From assembly GCA_965230415.1 (NCBI GenBank), contig CBDDKZ010000005.1, positions 3,100,001 through 3,164,000 of the forward strand: a DNA stretch of 64,000 nucleotides, in the 5' to 3' direction. The number at the start of each line of letters is the position of its first letter. Position 1 is the first letter of the stretch. Origin of the DNA: CBDDKZ01 sp965230415 (GTDB lineage Bacteria > Bacteroidota > Bacteroidia > Cytophagales > JAAEPT01). The translations under genes were made by a program, and so were the position numbers. This document shows, in pieces, positions 53,870 to 62,960 of the stretch. The notes beneath the pieces are model-generated. The model was not told where the DNA came from. It saw only the letters and a program-made list of their open reading frames with translations, and made no database searches.

Positions 53870-55186
53870 TTAGTTCTTTAAAAATGTTTTAGTGTAATTA
53901 ATTATCGCATGGTAATATGCTTTAGCTACGTCCGTAGTTCTTTTTGATGAATAAAAAGAACCAACTTTTAGCGACTTATCACTCAGCTTATATACTTCGC
54001 TCTTATTGTCCTGGCATAGGGATTCCCCATAACATAGCACGCCTCTGGTGGCCCTTGTCATGTAAAGGTTTCGACAATAAACACCATCTATGGCTGTTTT
54101 CAAAGTGAATTCATTTAAATAAATTTCGTCGTTATTTGTGGATACGATAGGTACATTGGTGTGTTTCAAAATCTGTTGGTTAAAATGACTGCATAACTCA
54201 ATACTTTCTTCAATTTCGGTTGATGCCAGTAAACGTAAAAAATCCATTCTTGCATTACGTGTTCTTAATTCGTCATTTGCAAAAGAACCAGCAACGAAAG
54301 ACATATTGAAATTTTTTGTTGCAGGTTTAGACCATTCATGATTAGATGCGTTCACATTATAATGTAAGAATATGGTGAGGTGTGGTTGGAAATCATTGAT
54401 TTGTCGTGCTCTGCACCTTAATTCCAGTCCATTGTAAAACCGGCCAAATATATATTTCTGTTTCCATTCGGCCGATTCATTCCGGTACTTTTTACAGGTT
54501 TGGGCAATATCAGGTTTAAGCCAGCCATCTTTGACAGCTTGTTTGAGGTCTTTGTGAAAATGAGCACTTTTCAGCCAGTTTTTGTAATGGATGGGGTAGC
54601 ATTGATCTCCCGGTTTTTTTCTGGTAATTAGCACGGTAGCCCCAACATTTTCCAGCATCTCCTTCAATTGAAGAGCTGTAGCAAGCGTAAGATTAGCTTC
54701 ATAAAATGCAAGAGTGCTGTCAATTGCTCTCATATCTATATATTTGCTTTCCAGTTTTGCTTCTTCCAAATTAGAGGCAACATGTCCCGGGTCGAGAGCA
54801 ATGCGCAGGCCTTTGAGTGGGTGAAGCAGTTCGTAAGCAGGAGTAAAAGTGCTTTTCTGGTTAATATCTAAGGCATAGTTGCTTACTCCCTTTGTTTTAT
54901 ATAGCCACAAAAGTGCTTCATTACTCAGTGTGCAATTGGAAAAAGTATGGAACAATCGAAAAGGCAGTTCAAACTCCAATTTTAACTTCAGCTTATCAGC
55001 CTGGGATGCAAATAGCTGAATGCTGGAATCTGTAAGTCTATAATGATTGCTTAGCGAAGAGTCATTATCCAGGTAAGTCTGGATTTTATACTCAAGCTCG
55101 TATACCTGTGTCAGATCCCGGTTTAAAAGCTGTGCAGAAAGGGCTAATGTGAGAAAACAAAAGAAATGGCAAAGTAAAATTCTCAT
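53870..55186 (-). CDS. Exported N-acetylmuramoyl-L-alanine amidase (Amidase_3 type, divergent)
   Basis: The 438-residue protein has a signal peptide (about 1-18, LSAQ), an N-terminal segment without known domain (20-120) and an Amidase_3-like catalytic domain (about 125-420). The zinc ligand region is LRIALDPGHVASN with His135; NLTLATALQLKEMLENVGA and TILITR-like TVLITR follow, and IFLHYNVNASNHEW supplies the second His. The final GVLCYGESL region may hold the catalytic Glu. The enzyme should cleave the muramoyl-alanine bond of peptidoglycan. It has an insertion of about 100 residues between LITRKKPGDQCYPI and IFLHYN. ATG 55186 starts nine bases after the CHAT gene ends. Confidence 0.85.
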   Translation of the reverse strand: MRILLCHFFCFLTLALSAQLLNRDLTQVYELEYKIQTYLDNDSSLSNHYRLTDSSIQLFASQADKLKLKLEFELPFRLFHTFSNCTLSNEALLWLYKTKGVSNYALDINQKSTFTPAYELLHPLKGLRIALDPGHVASNLEEAKLESKYIDMRAIDSTLAFYEANLTLATALQLKEMLENVGATVLITRKKPGDQCYPIHYKNWLKSAHFHKDLKQAVKDGWLKPDIAQTCKKYRNESAEWKQKYIFGRFYNGLELRCRARQINDFQPHLTIFLHYNVNASNHEWSKPATKNFNMSFVAGSFANDELRTRNARMDFLRLLASTEIEESIELCSHFNQQILKHTNVPIVSTNNDEIYLNEFTLKTAIDGVYCRNLYMTRATRGVLCYGESLCQDNKSEVYKLSDKSLKVGSFYSSKRTTDVAKAYYHAIINYTKTFLKN

Positions 55187-55194
55187 AGATTTAT

Positions 55195-58100
55195 TTACTG
55201 AGTCATAATAAACACCCCCCAATTGATAGGGTCTTTGTACTTTTTACTAATTTCTTTTTTTGTGGCTGTCATTGCACTGACATAATCCATATCCTGTCCC
55301 AATTTTTTCGTGAATGTAATCATAAATTCATCAGTGATTTTATCAGAAACTTTAAATTGACTGATAATAATATGTTTAGCACCGGCAAGAAGGAAGGCGC
55401 GCTGTAGTCCATAAACGCCTTCACCCGTTTCAATATCACCTCTACCTGTTTCACAAGCACTGAGTATAACAATATCGGTGTTGGGTAAGGAAAGGTTTTT
55501 AACTTCTTCTGCTGTTAGTATTCCGTCTTCCTTGTTATATTCGTAGATATTGTATTTTTCAACAATTTCTCCGGCGCCGCTAAAGAACAAACCTGACTTA
55601 AGAAAAGGGTTTTCAAGAGCCAGGCGATTATCAAATTCTTCAGATAAACTACTTATGGCAATGGCCTTTTTTTGAAAATAACCATGTGTTGCGATATGGA
55701 TTATTTGCGGACTATTAGCTGTAGATTTTTTGAAAGATTTTTCTGTTGCTTCTGAAAAAATCAAAGTTTTAGTATTCCAGTTTTTATCGTTCCAGTGCGC
55801 GGCTATCTGTCTTGTTTCATGTTCTGCGTGGTCCAGTTGTTTTACCTTTTGCTTCGAACTTACGTTATGATGATCAGAGTTGCTTTCATTGACTTTGTAA
55901 AAACTCGGATTTCCTACACCAAGAAATGTCTTTGATTTATTGGTGTTGTTTTTTTGCTTTTTTATTCGAATAAGATCTCGGGTGTTTGAAACCAGAATAA
56001 TATCATTTTTGTCCAATATATATTTTCCTTCATCGTCCCTAAATGTTTCTACGTTCAGCTGATTATATACACCATCTATGGAGAGAAAAATAGTGGCGCC
56101 ATCGGGAATTTTCTCATCTATTTTTTTCCAGTAAGTTTTGTACGACTTTTTATCTCTTACTTGATTAATAGTCGTATTCCGGTAATATTTATAACCTTTG
56201 CCTTCCAGGCGATTTCCATTTTCGAGTAATACAAGTTCTGGTGTTTTCGATTTTTTGTTCGTAATTAGTGCGGCATATATTACGGAGTCAGAAAAGTCGT
56301 TTTCAAAAAAGCGATATTTTATAATTTCTATGGCATATTCGTTAGAACCAAGTACATCCCTGATGTCTTTCCATGAGACCCCATCGTTTGATTCCAAGTC
56401 TGCCTTAAATGAAGAGGATCGTTTACTTAATTCTTTCTCCAGATTTTTGATGTCACCTTCTAATTGAGGCAGGTTTATATCGTTCTTTTTGAGCTCTTCG
56501 ATGGATAATGATATTGATGAGTTGTATAGTTCTGATTTTTCCTTGTATTCGTTGTAAATACCAATAAGAGTGGAATCTTTACTTTTATATATATTTCGTC
56601 TTGCACTTGCAGATGATTTGAGCAACAAAGCTTTGGTATTGAGTCGGTTATTAAGCGCTTTTTGGATAAGTTTGGGTTTTTTGATGTTAAAAGCAAGTGT
56701 GTTATAAAACTCAAAGTCTTTTCGTATCTTTTTCCAGAATGTGGCTTTTTGCCGCTCGTCCTGGTAAGGGAATATTTCCCTTATAAACCGGTTATATTCA
56801 TCGATTGAAACGTCTAATAAGTTTAAAGCGTCCTTGGTATCTCCTTTCAGGTATTCCGTTTCTGCAATTTTACTTCTTACCTGCATCGATTTAAAATGGT
56901 CGGTGCCCAAATGGTGATTATAGGTGTTTTGAGCTTCCCTATAACTGCCCAAAGCTTTTATGTATTTACCTTCGAATTGGTAAATTCTACCTTTTATCAT
57001 AGAAAGGTCTGCAATTTCCAGTGCCCGGTATACGTCTGAAATATGAGCTATTTTTTTCCAGTAGCCAATTAATTCGTCCAATTCATCACGGGCATTATCA
57101 TATTGTCCTTTGTTTAGGTAGTATAATGTTAAGTTCTTATGTATGTTGATACCGTTTATGTCAACATCTATGTCGTCGAAATGTAAAAAGTACTGTTTAG
57201 CCTTTTTTAAGGCATAAAGAAGTTGATCTTTTACCGCCAACGAAAAATCCCCTGTATACATTTTACTCATTGCCAAATCAGACATTCTGATGGCATAAAG
57301 AAGGTGATTTTCTCCATATACCTTTTTAGTAATCTCAAGCGCATTTTTGCAATTGATAATGGCATTTTTGTGATCTCCGTAAATAACATTAAGATCTGCC
57401 TGAATCGTTAATGCTTCTGCATAATAAGTGGAATTTTCTCCAAATGTAATTCTACAGGTTTTAAGTGCGTGGGTGATTAAAGAGTCACAGGTATTCAATT
57501 CCCCTTTTGCTAATTTGAGGTTAGCAAGTTTAATAAATACAGGAACCAAATTTCTATTGTTAATAGATGAAGAAGCAACGATCTCTTCAGCGCGGTGTTC
57601 CAGTGCAATTTCTGTATTGAAGTAAGCTCCTTTTAAAATATAAAATGTAGCAAAATCTACCAGGTCGTACCGGTTATAGAATTCAAGGTTGGCGCTTTCT
57701 TGCCATTTTCTGAGGTAACTATTAGTAAGTTCCGGTTCTGAAAGGGCCTGGTACAATAAAGCAAATGTTCGATCTATAAACCCTTTTTCACGATAATGTA
57801 ATTTGGTTTCTTTGTTACTTTCAAAAAGTTCCGTGGCCCTATGAAGCAACTCCTGAGCTTCAAAGAGTTTGCCTCTTAGTATATAAAATCGTGCTTTTTC
57901 CGTAAGTTGATGTGGCCTGCGCCAGCCAACAGAGTTTTTTCTTATTGAGATTAATTTGGCGTCATCTAACAATTGTGAGACATTTTTTTCTGCCGAATTA
58001 AGGTCGTTCATTAGCTCATACAATCGTGTGAGTGCATTTCCAAAATAGTAGTAGTCCTGGTGATAATTAGTGTAGTGCTTTTTGAAAATGTCGTTATAAC

Positions 58101-59520
58101 TGTTTTCAAATATTGGCAGGGCTTCCTCAAAATTATTTCCAAATTGGTAATTGACAATGGTGTGGTTTAAAAGGGCTCTGTGGTATTCAGGACAATCTTT
58201 CGGATAAAACTTTTTTATGAGCTCAAACTTCTCATTAGATGCCAGCAGTACTTTGTGAATTTCATCTTCGGCTCTATGTACTTCTATATATGCATTCAAA
58301 GCTTTTATTCTTTTGGGATGATCAACAGGTAGCATAGTTTTGTCATCGAGAAGGCGAGTAATGATACTCCTCGCTTCATGAATGTACTTTTTATATTGCG
58401 ATTTCGAATCGATCCGGTACATGCGGTGATAGGTACGCATCACTTCAACATCAGAGACTTCTATACTTTTATTTCCAAAGTATATTTTCATTGTGGAAGC
58501 GTAGTCGCTAAATTCTTTTTCACCTTCCAATTGCGCATTGGCGGCCCAACCTCCACGTGCCCATTTTGAAATAATCCAATCTTCTGATATAGCTCTTCTC
58601 TGACTACTTTGACGCATATACCTGTCACTATTATTTATATGGAGAATGTTCTTTCTCATGGCTTCATTAATAAGCTGCAATGGTTTTTGTATATCTCCTA
58701 TTGATTTGTAAAGCTTATATTCAAGGTATATTAAGTCAACATAAACGATGTCATTCTTACTTAATTTTTTATCAAACAAATCCCTGTTGTATTGGATTTT
58801 GCTCTTGGCTTTTTCAACTTCACCACGATCAATTAATACTTCCGTAATCAGGTTGAGGTGGTCCAGGTAAACGCGAATTCTGTTTTTGTGCTCCGATTTT
58901 TTTAGTTCAAACCTTGCAACTTTGTTATTGCTGTATTGATACACTTCTTTCCATTCCTCCAGGTATTTTTTCATATAGGGAATGAGTGATTCTCCTAATT
59001 CAATAGCTTGCGGATGATAGCCTGTTTTATGAAGGTATCGTACAACATATCTTTTGACTTCATTGCTACAATTTTTATCGTCGCCAGCAATTCGGGCTAT
59101 GCGTTCTGCTTCAATCTTGCGTTCTTCGGCTTTGATGTAGTGCCCGTAGGTCAAATAGGGTACAATAGCCTGTGCGTTTATTAGTCCGGTTTCTGCAGCA
59201 TCTTTCCCGAAGGCTTTTTGTGAGATCTCTATAGCTTTTTGTACATTTTTATCTATTTCTCTCAAATTTTTGGCATCCATGTAGTACTTCAGATTCGCCT
59301 GTTCAATGTAAAATTGAGCTAACAAAAAACGGTTTTGTTTTGCTGAGCCAGCTTGAAGTTTCTTAATCAGTTTTTGCGTTGTCTTTAAAGCTTCCTTGAA
59401 GTATCCTTGCCTTATTCGTGCTTTTACCTCATAATAGGCGGCATACTCTTTTTCCAGTTCAATTGCAAAAGTGCAATAGGAGGTAATTAAGAAAAGAAAG
59501 ATAACGGTTAAAACTCGCAT
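55195..59520 (-). CDS. Exported TPR protein with C-terminal CHAT peptidase domain
   Basis: The 1441-residue protein has a signal peptide (about 1-20, ending TFAIE) followed by a long array of TPR-like helical repeats (about 25-950), with KLAKGELNTCDSLITHALKT, HKNAIINCKNALEIT and FEGKYIKALGSYREAQNTY among the clearest. A helical segment leads to a CHAT (caspase HetF associated with TPRs) domain at about 1120-1441. The His-Cys dyad is complete: His1279 in IHIATHGYF and Cys1356 in VILSACETGRGD. CHAT proteins are caspase-like cysteine peptidases or scaffolds; an export signal is unusual for a cell-death or defence protease and points to an envelope role. It heads an operon with an amidase and a DUF4301 gene. 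Confidence 0.92.
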   Translation of the reverse strand: MRVLTVIFLFLITSYCTFAIELEKEYAAYYEVKARIRQGYFKEALKTTQKLIKKLQAGSAKQNRFLLAQFYIEQANLKYYMDAKNLREIDKNVQKAIEISQKAFGKDAAETGLINAQAIVPYLTYGHYIKAEERKIEAERIARIAGDDKNCSNEVKRYVVRYLHKTGYHPQAIELGESLIPYMKKYLEEWKEVYQYSNNKVARFELKKSEHKNRIRVYLDHLNLITEVLIDRGEVEKAKSKIQYNRDLFDKKLSKNDIVYVDLIYLEYKLYKSIGDIQKPLQLINEAMRKNILHINNSDRYMRQSSQRRAISEDWIISKWARGGWAANAQLEGEKEFSDYASTMKIYFGNKSIEVSDVEVMRTYHRMYRIDSKSQYKKYIHEARSIITRLLDDKTMLPVDHPKRIKALNAYIEVHRAEDEIHKVLLASNEKFELIKKFYPKDCPEYHRALLNHTIVNYQFGNNFEEALPIFENSYNDIFKKHYTNYHQDYYYFGNALTRLYELMNDLNSAEKNVSQLLDDAKLISIRKNSVGWRRPHQLTEKARFYILRGKLFEAQELLHRATELFESNKETKLHYREKGFIDRTFALLYQALSEPELTNSYLRKWQESANLEFYNRYDLVDFATFYILKGAYFNTEIALEHRAEEIVASSSINNRNLVPVFIKLANLKLAKGELNTCDSLITHALKTCRITFGENSTYYAEALTIQADLNVIYGDHKNAIINCKNALEITKKVYGENHLLYAIRMSDLAMSKMYTGDFSLAVKDQLLYALKKAKQYFLHFDDIDVDINGINIHKNLTLYYLNKGQYDNARDELDELIGYWKKIAHISDVYRALEIADLSMIKGRIYQFEGKYIKALGSYREAQNTYNHHLGTDHFKSMQVRSKIAETEYLKGDTKDALNLLDVSIDEYNRFIREIFPYQDERQKATFWKKIRKDFEFYNTLAFNIKKPKLIQKALNNRLNTKALLLKSSASARRNIYKSKDSTLIGIYNEYKEKSELYNSSISLSIEELKKNDINLPQLEGDIKNLEKELSKRSSSFKADLESNDGVSWKDIRDVLGSNEYAIEIIKYRFFENDFSDSVIYAALITNKKSKTPELVLLENGNRLEGKGYKYYRNTTINQVRDKKSYKTYWKKIDEKIPDGATIFLSIDGVYNQLNVETFRDDEGKYILDKNDIILVSNTRDLIRIKKQKNNTNKSKTFLGVGNPSFYKVNESNSDHHNVSSKQKVKQLDHAEHETRQIAAHWNDKNWNTKTLIFSEATEKSFKKSTANSPQIIHIATHGYFQKKAIAISSLSEEFDNRLALENPFLKSGLFFSGAGEIVEKYNIYEYNKEDGILTAEEVKNLSLPNTDIVILSACETGRGDIETGEGVYGLQRAFLLAGAKHIIISQFKVSDKITDEFMITFTKKLGQDMDYVSAMTATKKEISKKYKDPINWGVFIMTQ

Positions 59521-59555
59521 GATTTACTAAGTGGTATATAACTGATTACGCTTCG

Positions 59556-59563
59556 CAAAATTA
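59556..59563 (-). promoter_or_regulatory. Putative -7 element of the CHAT operon promoter
   Basis: On the minus strand this reads TAATTTTG, an exact TAnnTTTG match, 36 bases before the CHAT gene ATG. No -33 TTTG is seen at the standard distance. Confidence 0.42.
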
Positions 59564-59638
59564 CAATAAGATTGCTTAATGTAAATGAGTTACCAATATA
59601 AGGACTTCGTTTTATTTATTAAAAAATACCTATTGAGA

Positions 59639-62602
59639 TTATTCTGTGAGTTTGGAAAGAATTAGAGCTGCGGCTTCAATAATATTTGTTCCAGGTCCAA
59701 ATACAGCAATTACCCCCATATCATAAAGTTTTGGGAAATCGTTTTCAGGAATTACTCCACCTGCCGTAACCAAAATTTCAGGCGCATTTTGATCTTTTAG
59801 AATAGCTATTAATTCACGGGTAAGTTCCAGGTGTGCACCTGCCTGTGACGATATTCCAATAATATGTACATCATTGTCAATCGCTTGTCGTACAACCTCA
59901 GAAGGTGTTTGGAATAAGGGAGCGAGGTCTACGTCAAAGCCGAGGTCTGCTAGGCTGGATGCGACAAACTTTGCCCCTCGATCATGACCGTCTTGCCCTA
60001 ATTTTGCAATTAAAATACGAGGCCTTCTACCAAAATGAGTGGCCACTTTGTCCGAAAGCGCTAATACCTCATTAAACTTCAGATTTGTCTCGTTTTCTTT
60101 CAAGTATATTCCGTTTAATGTAGTTGTTTTTGCTTTATACCTGCCATATACTTTCTCCAGGGCGAAAGAAATTTCTCCAAGTGTAGCACGTGCCAGTGCT
60201 GCATCAATTGCTAAAGATAGTAGATTCTGTTTGTTGTTTTGTGCTGCTAATTCAATTTGAGCTAAAATGTTGTTTACTTTATCTGTGTCGCGTGTTGCCC
60301 TAATGGACTCCAGACGTTCAAGCTGAGCTTTCAAAACGGCTTCATTATTTACTTCCAGAAGATTGAGTTCGGTTTCGAAGTGATTTTGATAACTATTCAA
60401 ACCTACAATTGTTTCTTTGCCCTGGTCAATTAGTGCTTGTTTAATGGTCGCAGCCGCTTCAATTTTTTGTTGGGGGATATTAGCTGTTATTGCGCTAGTC
60501 ATACCTCCTTCTTTTTCAATATCTGCAATAATTTTCCAGGCTTTGGTTATGAGATCCTTTGTGTGAGATTCAATGATAGGAGATCCGCCCAAGGGGTCAA
60601 TAAAATCGCAAATTCCCGTTTCTTCCTGTAAATGTATTTGTGTGCTCCTGGCGATGGCTGCCGAACTTTTGCTAGGTAGAGCAATGGCTTCGTCTAATGA
60701 ATTGGTGTGTAGAGATTGGGTGTGGCCGAGGGTGGCGCTTAGCGCTTCTAAACAAGTCCTGGTCACATTGTTAAAAGGAGACTGTGCCGTAAGGCTCCAG
60801 CCAGATGTTTGGCAGTGGGTTCTCAATGCCATTGATTTAGGGTTTTTTGGCTCGTATCTTTTGATGAGATTTGCCCATATTACGCGTGCTGCTCTGAGTT
60901 TGGCAATTTCCAGATGAAAATTCATGCCGATTCCCCAGAAGAATGACAAACGAGGGGCAAAATCATCAATATTCATTCCATTATTTATCCCTGTTTTGAT
61001 GTATTCGAGCCCATTTGCCAGTGTATATGCTAATTCCAGGTGAGCAGGGGCTCCAGCTTCGTGCATATGGTAACCACTAATACTTATTGGGTTAAACTTT
61101 GGTAGGTGCTCACTGCAGTATTTAAAAATATGAGCAACTATATTCATGGAAGACTGGGGGGGGTAAATATAGGTGTTTCGTACAAGGAATTCTTTCAGGA
61201 TATCATTTTGAATAGTACCTCGCAGGTCTTTTTTTGATACTCCTTGCTCCAAAGCTGTAGCTATGTAAAAGGCCATAATGGGTAATACCGCTCCGTTCAT
61301 TGTCATAGAAACAGACATTTTGTCCAAAGGTATGCCATTGAAAAGCATTTTCATGTCTTCAACAGTGTCGATGGCTACTCCTGCTTTACCAACATCCCTG
61401 GTAACTCTGCTATTATCCGAATCATAACCTCTGTGTGTTGGCAGATCAAAAGCTACAGACAAACCCTTTTGTCCTTTCTTTAAATTTTCCTTATAAAATT
61501 GATTGGATTCTTCAGCAGTTGAAAACCCTGCGTATTGCCTAATGGTCCAGGGCCTTTGTAGGTACATACTGTGATAAGGTCCCTGAAGAAAAGGTGGTTC
61601 TCCAGGTAGTGAATAATTTTTGTGATCCGTTTGTGTGTTAGGTTCTTGGTTTACTTGTAGTGTGCTTTCAGTAAGGAGCTTCTGTTTTGCCAGGTATTTT
61701 GAGGCTTGAGCTAATAATTGAGAGATAAGCGCGTTTAGGAGGTGACTTTGGATGGTGAAAGAATTCGTGTCTCCCAATTTTGCTTCTTCAGTAAGAATGT
61801 AATGTGCACTTAATGAAAGTAAATTATCTTTTAATTTTTCATTGTTTCTATAAATGATATAATCTATTCCGGATAAGAGAAGCGATAAGCTCTGGTACGA
61901 TGTTTCTATTAAATTCTTATCACTAAATCTGTTTGGTCTTGTAAAGTTAGTAGAGCCAATGATAGCAAGTTTTGAAGCCTTCTCTTTTCCCTTTTCGTTT
62001 GTTGTTAAATTCCATAAGATTTTAAGCGTTTCGATGAAAACTATATTAAGAAATATATTATTGTGAGCTTTATAAAAAAAGCGAACAATTTCAGTTTCCT
62101 CCTCATTGGTAAGGAGTTCTGTAATACAATTTCCCAATTGGGTCGATAATGCCTGGTCTCCACTCGTATCTATGCTGAAAAAATCATCGATATACTCAAT
62201 TTTTCTGTTATTTGACGAAGTAATATTTTTTAGTGATGATTCGGTAAAAAACGTGAAATCTTTCGAGGCAGCCGAATGCTTTATAGCGGTATAAAGTGCT
62301 GCGTGTTGCTGCGTTATATAAATGTCTTTGCAGTTCCATTTGAGTAATTTCTGTAAAGTAGATTCTATTTCTCTTTCTTCTTTAACATCGGGCCAGTGAA
62401 AAACTGCCTTTGTTGATTTTGGTTTGTGCTGATATTCAGCATTATATAATATTGAATTAGTGTTATCTAGATATAAAGTTTGTGTGTCCAGCCCTAAGTC
62501 GTTAAAAATAGTTTCCGATTTTATCTTGTTTTCATCACAAATTAAATTCCAGTCTTTCTTGTTAAAATTCCGAAACCCTTTAAAAAATGAAGCGTAGTCC
62601 AT
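59639..62602 (-). CDS. Methylmalonyl-CoA mutase, fused small (MutA-like) and large (MutB) halves
   Basis: The 987-residue protein joins two parts. Residues about 1-310 resemble a shortened MutA, with FLNIVFIETLKILWNL and a STNFTRPNRFSD segment, but no B12 domain. Residues about 335-987 are a full MutB: TIRQYAGFST with Tyr357, TIQNDILKEFLVR with Gln465 and Arg475, ISGYHMHEAG with Tyr511 and His512, and a C-terminal B12 domain with KLGQDGHDRG (cobalt ligand His873). By the numbering of Propionibacterium MutB as I remember it, these match Tyr89, Gln197, Arg207, Tyr243 and His244. The enzyme interconverts methylmalonyl-CoA and succinyl-CoA. In most relatives MutA and MutB are separate genes. The frame is continuous through a polar linker at about 310-335. 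Confidence 0.9.
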   Translation of the reverse strand: MDYASFFKGFRNFNKKDWNLICDENKIKSETIFNDLGLDTQTLYLDNTNSILYNAEYQHKPKSTKAVFHWPDVKEEREIESTLQKLLKWNCKDIYITQQHAALYTAIKHSAASKDFTFFTESSLKNITSSNNRKIEYIDDFFSIDTSGDQALSTQLGNCITELLTNEEETEIVRFFYKAHNNIFLNIVFIETLKILWNLTTNEKGKEKASKLAIIGSTNFTRPNRFSDKNLIETSYQSLSLLLSGIDYIIYRNNEKLKDNLLSLSAHYILTEEAKLGDTNSFTIQSHLLNALISQLLAQASKYLAKQKLLTESTLQVNQEPNTQTDHKNYSLPGEPPFLQGPYHSMYLQRPWTIRQYAGFSTAEESNQFYKENLKKGQKGLSVAFDLPTHRGYDSDNSRVTRDVGKAGVAIDTVEDMKMLFNGIPLDKMSVSMTMNGAVLPIMAFYIATALEQGVSKKDLRGTIQNDILKEFLVRNTYIYPPQSSMNIVAHIFKYCSEHLPKFNPISISGYHMHEAGAPAHLELAYTLANGLEYIKTGINNGMNIDDFAPRLSFFWGIGMNFHLEIAKLRAARVIWANLIKRYEPKNPKSMALRTHCQTSGWSLTAQSPFNNVTRTCLEALSATLGHTQSLHTNSLDEAIALPSKSSAAIARSTQIHLQEETGICDFIDPLGGSPIIESHTKDLITKAWKIIADIEKEGGMTSAITANIPQQKIEAAATIKQALIDQGKETIVGLNSYQNHFETELNLLEVNNEAVLKAQLERLESIRATRDTDKVNNILAQIELAAQNNKQNLLSLAIDAALARATLGEISFALEKVYGRYKAKTTTLNGIYLKENETNLKFNEVLALSDKVATHFGRRPRILIAKLGQDGHDRGAKFVASSLADLGFDVDLAPLFQTPSEVVRQAIDNDVHIIGISSQAGAHLELTRELIAILKDQNAPEILVTAGGVIPENDFPKLYDMGVIAVFGPGTNIIEAAALILSKLTE

Positions 62603-62797
62603 ATTATAAAAACGTAAGTTCGATTAATTATTGTTACGTAGAGGAGATTTTTGAGTTATTGCATGTAATAAAACTTGTGTTAAGTAATTATTTAGAAAAT
62701 AAAAAATTCTTGTTATGAGAAGAGATAATGTACAATCAGTCCTGAGATTTCAATTGGATTATATGAATAACTTTTTGTTATTTTTGAAGAATTTTTT

Positions 62798-62806
62798 TGT
62801 GGATAA
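62798..62806 (-). promoter_or_regulatory. DnaA box
   Basis: TGTGGATAA on the plus strand is the exact reverse complement of the DnaA box TTATCCACA. It lies about 155 bases before the dnaA ATG, where it could serve origin function, dnaA autoregulation, or both. Confidence 0.65.
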
Positions 62807-62861
62807 CTTCTTGTACTCACTCCGATTTAGGGAATTAAAAAGTCAAGAAAATTTCCGTTTT

Positions 62862-62889
62862 TTTGTTTAAAAAGTTTTTAACAACTTTG
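62862..62889 (+). promoter_or_regulatory. Weak candidate dnaA promoter
   Basis: TTTG at 62862-62865 and CAACTTTG at 62882-62889 (one mismatch to TAnnTTTG) are 16 bases apart, shorter than the usual 19-21. Transcription would start near 62896, about 65 bases before the ATG. Confidence 0.3.
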
Positions 62890-62960
62890 AATTCGCTGCC
62901 GTTGAAAAAAGCGGGTAAATCACGAATAAAAACAATTATTTAAATTTCTTATATTAACCG

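Larger units (their letters stand above)
62603..62960. other. AT-rich dnaA upstream region, candidate origin of replication
   Basis: These 358 bases hold no gene I can support. The region is strongly AT-rich with long A and T runs. It contains a perfect DnaA box at 62798-62806 and a weak promoter for dnaA. No further perfect TTATCCACA box was found by eye, and a cluster of weaker boxes cannot be judged without scoring. Confidence 0.5.

Noticed and set aside
59639..62602. Possible isobutyryl-CoA mutase (IcmF) fusion
   Set aside because: No GTPase motifs lie between the halves, and the substrate-binding Arg (TIQNDILKEFLVR) typical of methylmalonyl-CoA mutase is kept.
62603..62960. A second DnaA box near TTGTGTTAA (about 62676)
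   Set aside because: It differs at several positions from TTATCCACA and does not count as a box by eye.
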